A stretch of DNA of 64,000 bases, taken from contig JAFXLL010000011.1 of assembly GCA_017531225.1 (NCBI GenBank), forward strand, positions 122,769 through 186,768. The letters are read 5' to 3'. Shown piece by piece: positions 60,848 through 64,000 of this stretch. Made by a program: the position numbers and the translations under genes. Position 1 is the stretch's first letter; every line of letters starts with the position of its first letter. This DNA is from Bacteroidales bacterium. GTDB taxonomy: Bacteria; Bacteroidota; Bacteroidia; Bacteroidales; F082. Under the pieces are notes generated by a model. It made no database searches and was not told the DNA's origin. It saw only the letters and a program-made list of their open reading frames with translations.

Positions 60848-61990
60848 ATGGACTTTAGTTATTCAAAGACAGAACAGTTGTTCTTGCAGATGATCAGATC
60901 GTTTGCTGAGAACGAAGTAAAGCCTTTGGCCGCCGAAGTCGATGATCAGGAACGTTTCCCAATGGAGACTGTCCAGAAGATGGGCAAGCTCGGTATCATG
61001 GGTATCCCGATCCCGAAGCAATATGGTGGACAGGGCGGTACCGTCCAGATGTACATCATGGCGGTCGAAGAGCTCTCGAGAGTGTGCGCCACCACCGGCG
61101 TCATCGTCTCGGCTCATACCTCACTGTGCATGGCTCCTATCTTGGAGAACGGCACCGAGGAACAGAAAATGAAATACCTGCCTAAGCTGGCTTCAGGTGA
61201 ATGGATCGGCGCTTTCGGTCTGACCGAACCCAACGCTGGTACCGACGCCGCCATGCAGCAGACCACAGCCGTTGACGCTGGTGACAAGTGGATCCTCAAC
61301 GGAACCAAGATCTTCATCACCAACGCTTCCTACGCCAACGTGTTCATCGTCATGGCTATGACTGACAAGTCAAAGGGCACCAAGGGCATCTCCGCTTTCA
61401 TCGTGGAGAAGGGCATGAAGGGCTTCAGCATTGGTAAGAAGGAACTCAAGATGGGTATCCGCGGTAGCGCTACCTGCGAGTTGATCTTCGAAAACTGCGA
61501 AGTGCCGAAGGAAAACCTCCTCGGACCTCTTGGCAAGGGCTTCACCATCGCTATGAAGACCTTGGACGGCGGCCGTATCGGTATCGCCTCACAGGCTCTC
61601 GGCATCGCTCAAGGTGCTATGGATGAGACCGTGAAGTACACCAAGGAACGTAAGCAGTTCGGCAAGTCAATCGCTCAGTTCCAGAACACCCAGTTCCAGA
61701 TGGCCGACCTTAAGACCAAGGTCGAAGCAGCTCGTCTGCTCGTGAGAAGCGCCGCCTGGAAGAAGGATATGGGTCTCCCATATTCAACCGATGCAGCAAT
61801 GGCTAAGCTGTTTGCCGCTGAAACCGCTATGGAAGTGACCACCAAGGCTGTTCAGTTCCACGGTGGCTATGGTTATACACGTGAATATCCTGTTGAACGT
61901 ATGATGCGTGATGCCAAGATCACTGAAATCTACGAAGGTACATCAGAGGTGCAGCGTATGGTTATCGCAGGTCAATTGTTCAAGAAATAA
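60848..61990 (+). CDS. bcd: Short-chain acyl-CoA dehydrogenase (butyryl-CoA dehydrogenase type)
   Basis: 380 residues. FAD enzyme reducing crotonyl-CoA to butyryl-CoA. Motifs: GAFGLTEPNAGTDAA (about residues 121-135), WILNGTKIFITNA (about 148-160), YTKERKQFGKSI and the C-terminal IYEGTSEVQRMVIA with the catalytic Glu. Followed directly by etfB and etfA, the arrangement of electron-bifurcating Bcd/Etf complexes, which couple this step to ferredoxin reduction by NADH; bifurcation here is inference. Confidence 0.94.
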   Translation: MDFSYSKTEQLFLQMIRSFAENEVKPLAAEVDDQERFPMETVQKMGKLGIMGIPIPKQYGGQGGTVQMYIMAVEELSRVCATTGVIVSAHTSLCMAPILENGTEEQKMKYLPKLASGEWIGAFGLTEPNAGTDAAMQQTTAVDAGDKWILNGTKIFITNASYANVFIVMAMTDKSKGTKGISAFIVEKGMKGFSIGKKELKMGIRGSATCELIFENCEVPKENLLGPLGKGFTIAMKTLDGGRIGIASQALGIAQGAMDETVKYTKERKQFGKSIAQFQNTQFQMADLKTKVEAARLLVRSAAWKKDMGLPYSTDAAMAKLFAAETAMEVTTKAVQFHGGYGYTREYPVERMMRDAKITEIYEGTSEVQRMVIAGQLFKK

Positions 61991-62005
61991 TAGGAGGGAA
62001 GCAGT

Positions 62006-62788
62006 ATGAATATTATCGTTTGTATCAAACAAGTTCCGGATACCACTGAAATCAAGATCGATCCGGTAAAGGGCACCTTGATCCGCGACGGCGTGCCGAG
62101 CATCATGAACCCTGACGACAAGGGCGGTCTCGAACTCGCTCTTCGCCTGAAAGACCAGTTTGGCGCCAACGTCACCGTCGTTTCGATGGGTCCTCCGCAA
62201 GCCGACGTCATCATGCGCGAAGCCTTCGCCATGGGCGCCGACCGTGCCATCCTGCTCTCCGACCGTAAGTTCGCAGGCTCCGACACCCTGGCTACTTCTT
62301 ACGCCATCGCCGGTCTCTGCCGTACTTTGGACTATGACATCATCATCGCAGGCCGTCAGGCTATCGATGGTGACACCGCTCAAGTAGGTCCTGAGATGGC
62401 CGAACACCTCGGTCTGCCTCAGATCACCTACGTTTGCGACGCCAAGCTGTTGTCCAATGGCAACCTGCAAGTCCACAAAGAGAACGAAGACAGCATCCAA
62501 GTTCTCGAAGTGGAAGGCAAGTGCCTGCTGACCGTGTTGGCCTCCGCATTTGAGCCACGTTACATGACCGTCAGCGGCATCGTCGAGGCCTACAACAAGG
62601 AAGTTGAGGTCTGGGGTGCCGATAAGATCGACTACGATGAGACCAAGCTCGGACTGAGCGGTTCTCCCACCAAGGTGTTCCAAAGCTTCCCGAAGGCCAT
62701 GAAGGCTCCAGGTGAGGTCCACGAGGTGAGCGATGAAGAAGCCGTTGAGCTGATCGTCAACAAACTGAAAGAAAAACACATCATCTAA
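62006..62788 (+). CDS. etfB: Electron transfer flavoprotein beta subunit
   Basis: 260 residues. MNIIVCIKQVPDTTEIKIDP at the N-terminus, MNPDDKGGLELALRLKD and the AGRQAIDGDTAQVGPEMAEHLG motif (about 113-132) define EtfB. It passes electrons between Bcd, NADH and ferredoxin or quinone carriers. It lies 15 bases after bcd and 11 before etfA; an AGGAGG-like sequence (taggaggg) precedes the start, one of the few good ribosome sites in the window. Confidence 0.95.
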   Translation: MNIIVCIKQVPDTTEIKIDPVKGTLIRDGVPSIMNPDDKGGLELALRLKDQFGANVTVVSMGPPQADVIMREAFAMGADRAILLSDRKFAGSDTLATSYAIAGLCRTLDYDIIIAGRQAIDGDTAQVGPEMAEHLGLPQITYVCDAKLLSNGNLQVHKENEDSIQVLEVEGKCLLTVLASAFEPRYMTVSGIVEAYNKEVEVWGADKIDYDETKLGLSGSPTKVFQSFPKAMKAPGEVHEVSDEEAVELIVNKLKEKHII

Positions 62789-62799
62789 AAGTTACAGCC

Positions 62800-63822
62800 A
62801 TGGAATTGAAAGATTATAAGAACGTATTCGTTTTCGCAGAACAGCGTGAAGGTAACATCCAATCCGTTGCTTTCGAACTTTTAGGAAAAGCCCGTGACCT
62901 TGCTGACGCCCTCGGCGAGAAGGTCGTGGCTATGTTGCTGGGTTACAATGTGAAAGATCAAGCCCAGAAGTTGATTGAATTCGGTGCTGACGAAGTCATC
63001 GTTGCTGACGTTCCAGAACTGAAAGACTACTTGAGCGAGCAGTACTCACAAGTGGTTGACCAGATCATCAAGGAGCGCAAGCCAAACATCGTGCTGTATG
63101 GTGCTACCACCATCGGCCGTGACATGGCTCCGCGTATCGCCGCACGTCTGAAGACCGGTCTGACGGCTGACTGCACCAAGCTCGAGGTGGTTGCTGACGA
63201 AAAGAGCAACAACGAGCTGCAGTTCCGCATGACCCGTCCCGCTTTCGGCGGTAACCTGATGGCTACCATCATCTGCCCGAACAACCGTCCGCAGATGTCA
63301 ACCGTGCGTCCTGGCGTGATGCAGAAGCGTCAACGCGAAGAAGGTCGCAAGGGTGTGGTCACCATGTTCGCTCCTCAGTTCGACACCACCAAGTTCAAAG
63401 TGAAACTCGTTGAGACCATCAAGGAAGACAAGACCGTGGTCGACATCGCTGATGCCAAGATTTTGGTTTCCGGTGGCCGTGGCGTCCAGAACAAGGAAGG
63501 TTTCGACAAACTTCAGGCTTTGGCCGATGTCATTGGCGGCGTGGTGTCATCATCACGTGCTATGGTCGACAACGGCGTGATGCCTCATGACCGTCAGGTT
63601 GGTCAGACTGGTAAGACCGTCCGCCCGAACCTCTATATGGCATGCGGTATCAGCGGTGCCATCCAGCACCTCGCTGGTATGGAAGAGTCCGACTTCATCA
63701 TCGCCATCAACAAGGATAAGTTCGCACCGATCTTCAGCGTCGCAGACCTCGGTATCGTGGGTGATCTCCACAAGATCGTCCCGATGCTCACTGAGCGCCT
63801 GAAGAAGGAAATCGAGAAGTAA
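62800..63822 (+). CDS. etfA: Electron transfer flavoprotein alpha subunit
   Basis: 340 residues. The C-terminal FAD domain has [43 protein letters not shown] (from about 250), and the N-terminal half [29 protein letters not shown]. No additional ferredoxin domain, so it is the basic form of the subunit. Last gene of the lysine-butyrate operon; the insertion sequence begins 38 bases later. Confidence 0.95.
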   Translation: MELKDYKNVFVFAEQREGNIQSVAFELLGKARDLADALGEKVVAMLLGYNVKDQAQKLIEFGADEVIVADVPELKDYLSEQYSQVVDQIIKERKPNIVLYGATTIGRDMAPRIAARLKTGLTADCTKLEVVADEKSNNELQFRMTRPAFGGNLMATIICPNNRPQMSTVRPGVMQKRQREEGRKGVVTMFAPQFDTTKFKVKLVETIKEDKTVVDIADAKILVSGGRGVQNKEGFDKLQALADVIGGVVSSSRAMVDNGVMPHDRQVGQTGKTVRPNLYMACGISGAIQHLAGMEESDFIIAINKDKFAPIFSVADLGIVGDLHKIVPMLTERLKKEIEK

Positions 63823-63867
63823 TCCTTTGGATGGATTGAAACGAAAGGGCTGCCAGAAATTGACCTG

Positions 63868-63905
63868 AACCCCGAAAGTTGGACAAAAAACTTTCGGGGT
63901 TTTTT
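63868..63905 (+). terminator. Long hairpin with T tract at the IS left end
   Basis: Perfect 13-bp stem AACCCCGAAAGTT/AACTTTCGGGGTT (63868-63880 and 63889-63901) with loop GGACAAAA, followed by more T. It is an intrinsic terminator formed by the IS end itself, which would block read-in from the etf operon into the transposase and also end the operon's transcript. Confidence 0.8.
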
Positions 63906-64000
63906 ATGTCAAGAAAGAGGAAAAAACACACGTATGAGGATCGGCTGAAGTACATGAAGATGCTGGAGCGAGGCTACAGTATCAACTACATTCACAAGCA
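63906..64000 (+). CDS. IS3-family transposase OrfA, N-terminal fragment
   Basis: ATG 63906 opens a frame that reaches the window edge (32 codons). The product begins [20 protein letters not shown] and continues [12 protein letters not shown], a basic N-terminus leading into a helix-turn-helix typical of IS3-family OrfA proteins. The rest is outside the window. Confidence 0.7.
   Translation, partial: MSRKRKKHTYEDRLKYMKMLERGYSINYIHK

Larger units (their letters stand above)
63861..64000 (+). mobile_element. IS3-family (IS150-like) insertion sequence, left end only
   Basis: The left end TGACCTGAACCCCGAAAGTT followed by GGACA resembles the terminal repeats of the IS150 branch (TGTACTGACCCCnAAAGTTGGACA style). 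It is followed by the start of a transposase HTH gene at 63906. The element runs off the window, so its right end, target duplication and integrity cannot be judged. Confidence 0.75.

Noticed and set aside
1-64000. CRISPR arrays, rRNA genes, prophage structural genes, replication origin
   Set aside because: No regularly spaced repeats, rRNA signatures, capsid or tail genes, or origin-like box clusters were seen.

Overview
The window looks like a chromosomal segment of an anaerobic member of the Bacteroidota, most likely order Bacteroidales. The evidence is the many promoters of the TTG(N19-20)TAnnTTTG type, the near absence of Shine-Dalgarno sites, two secreted C10 proteases with type IX secretion sorting domains, two-subunit DUF47/PiT phosphate genes, and a complete lysine-to-butyrate operon of the kind known from Porphyromonas and related fermenters. 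No rRNA or CRISPR array was seen, and no intact tRNA.

Layout. 1-8.8 kb: housekeeping genes (M13 peptidase, dnaX, a deacetylase/GNAT pair, upp, a Na+-dependent transporter, a helix-hairpin-helix protein); dnaX carries an in-frame stop inside a Pro-Gln repeat. 8.9-15.1 kb: exported proteins, including two tandem C10/T9SS proteases. 15.2-18.4 kb (minus): a thymidylate operon (DUF151 nuclease, nucleoside permease, thyA, folA). 18.6-27.2 kb: K+-dependent membrane pyrophosphatase, two tandem CPA2 antiporters, topB. 27.2-30.8 kb (minus): DUF47-PiT-DUF47-pncB. 31-31.9 kb: a sigma factor and a 47-residue protein.

32.0-46.6 kb is an accessory island, visibly more AT-rich than its surroundings. It holds a type I restriction-modification operon preceded by a GIY-YIG protein and a PIN-like membrane protein. 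Its HsdS is fused to an extra C-terminal domain, and hsdR is followed by a YgjP-like metallopeptidase. Downstream lie an orphan Xre-ImmA protein, unknown small genes, and stand-alone proteins resembling PBECR-type nucleases. Its right end has a tRNA-like element and two copies of a promoter-bearing repeat. I consider this island, especially the GIY-YIG/PIN-membrane pair tied to the restriction operon, the best candidate for an undescribed defence arrangement.

47.7-63.8 kb is a long operon for lysine fermentation to acetate and butyrate: CoA-transferase A, kal, kce, kdd, kamA, kamB, kamC, kamD, kamE, CoA-transferase B, crotonase, 3-hydroxyacyl-CoA dehydrogenase, acyl-CoA dehydrogenase, etfB, etfA. 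It is interrupted by a lipoprotein gene, by a KilA-N gene with GAATTC-centred palindromes, and by two copies of a hairpin-rich intergenic repeat. An IS3-type insertion sequence starts just after etfA and runs off the right edge.

All functional names rest on reading motifs and remembered family patterns; no search was run.
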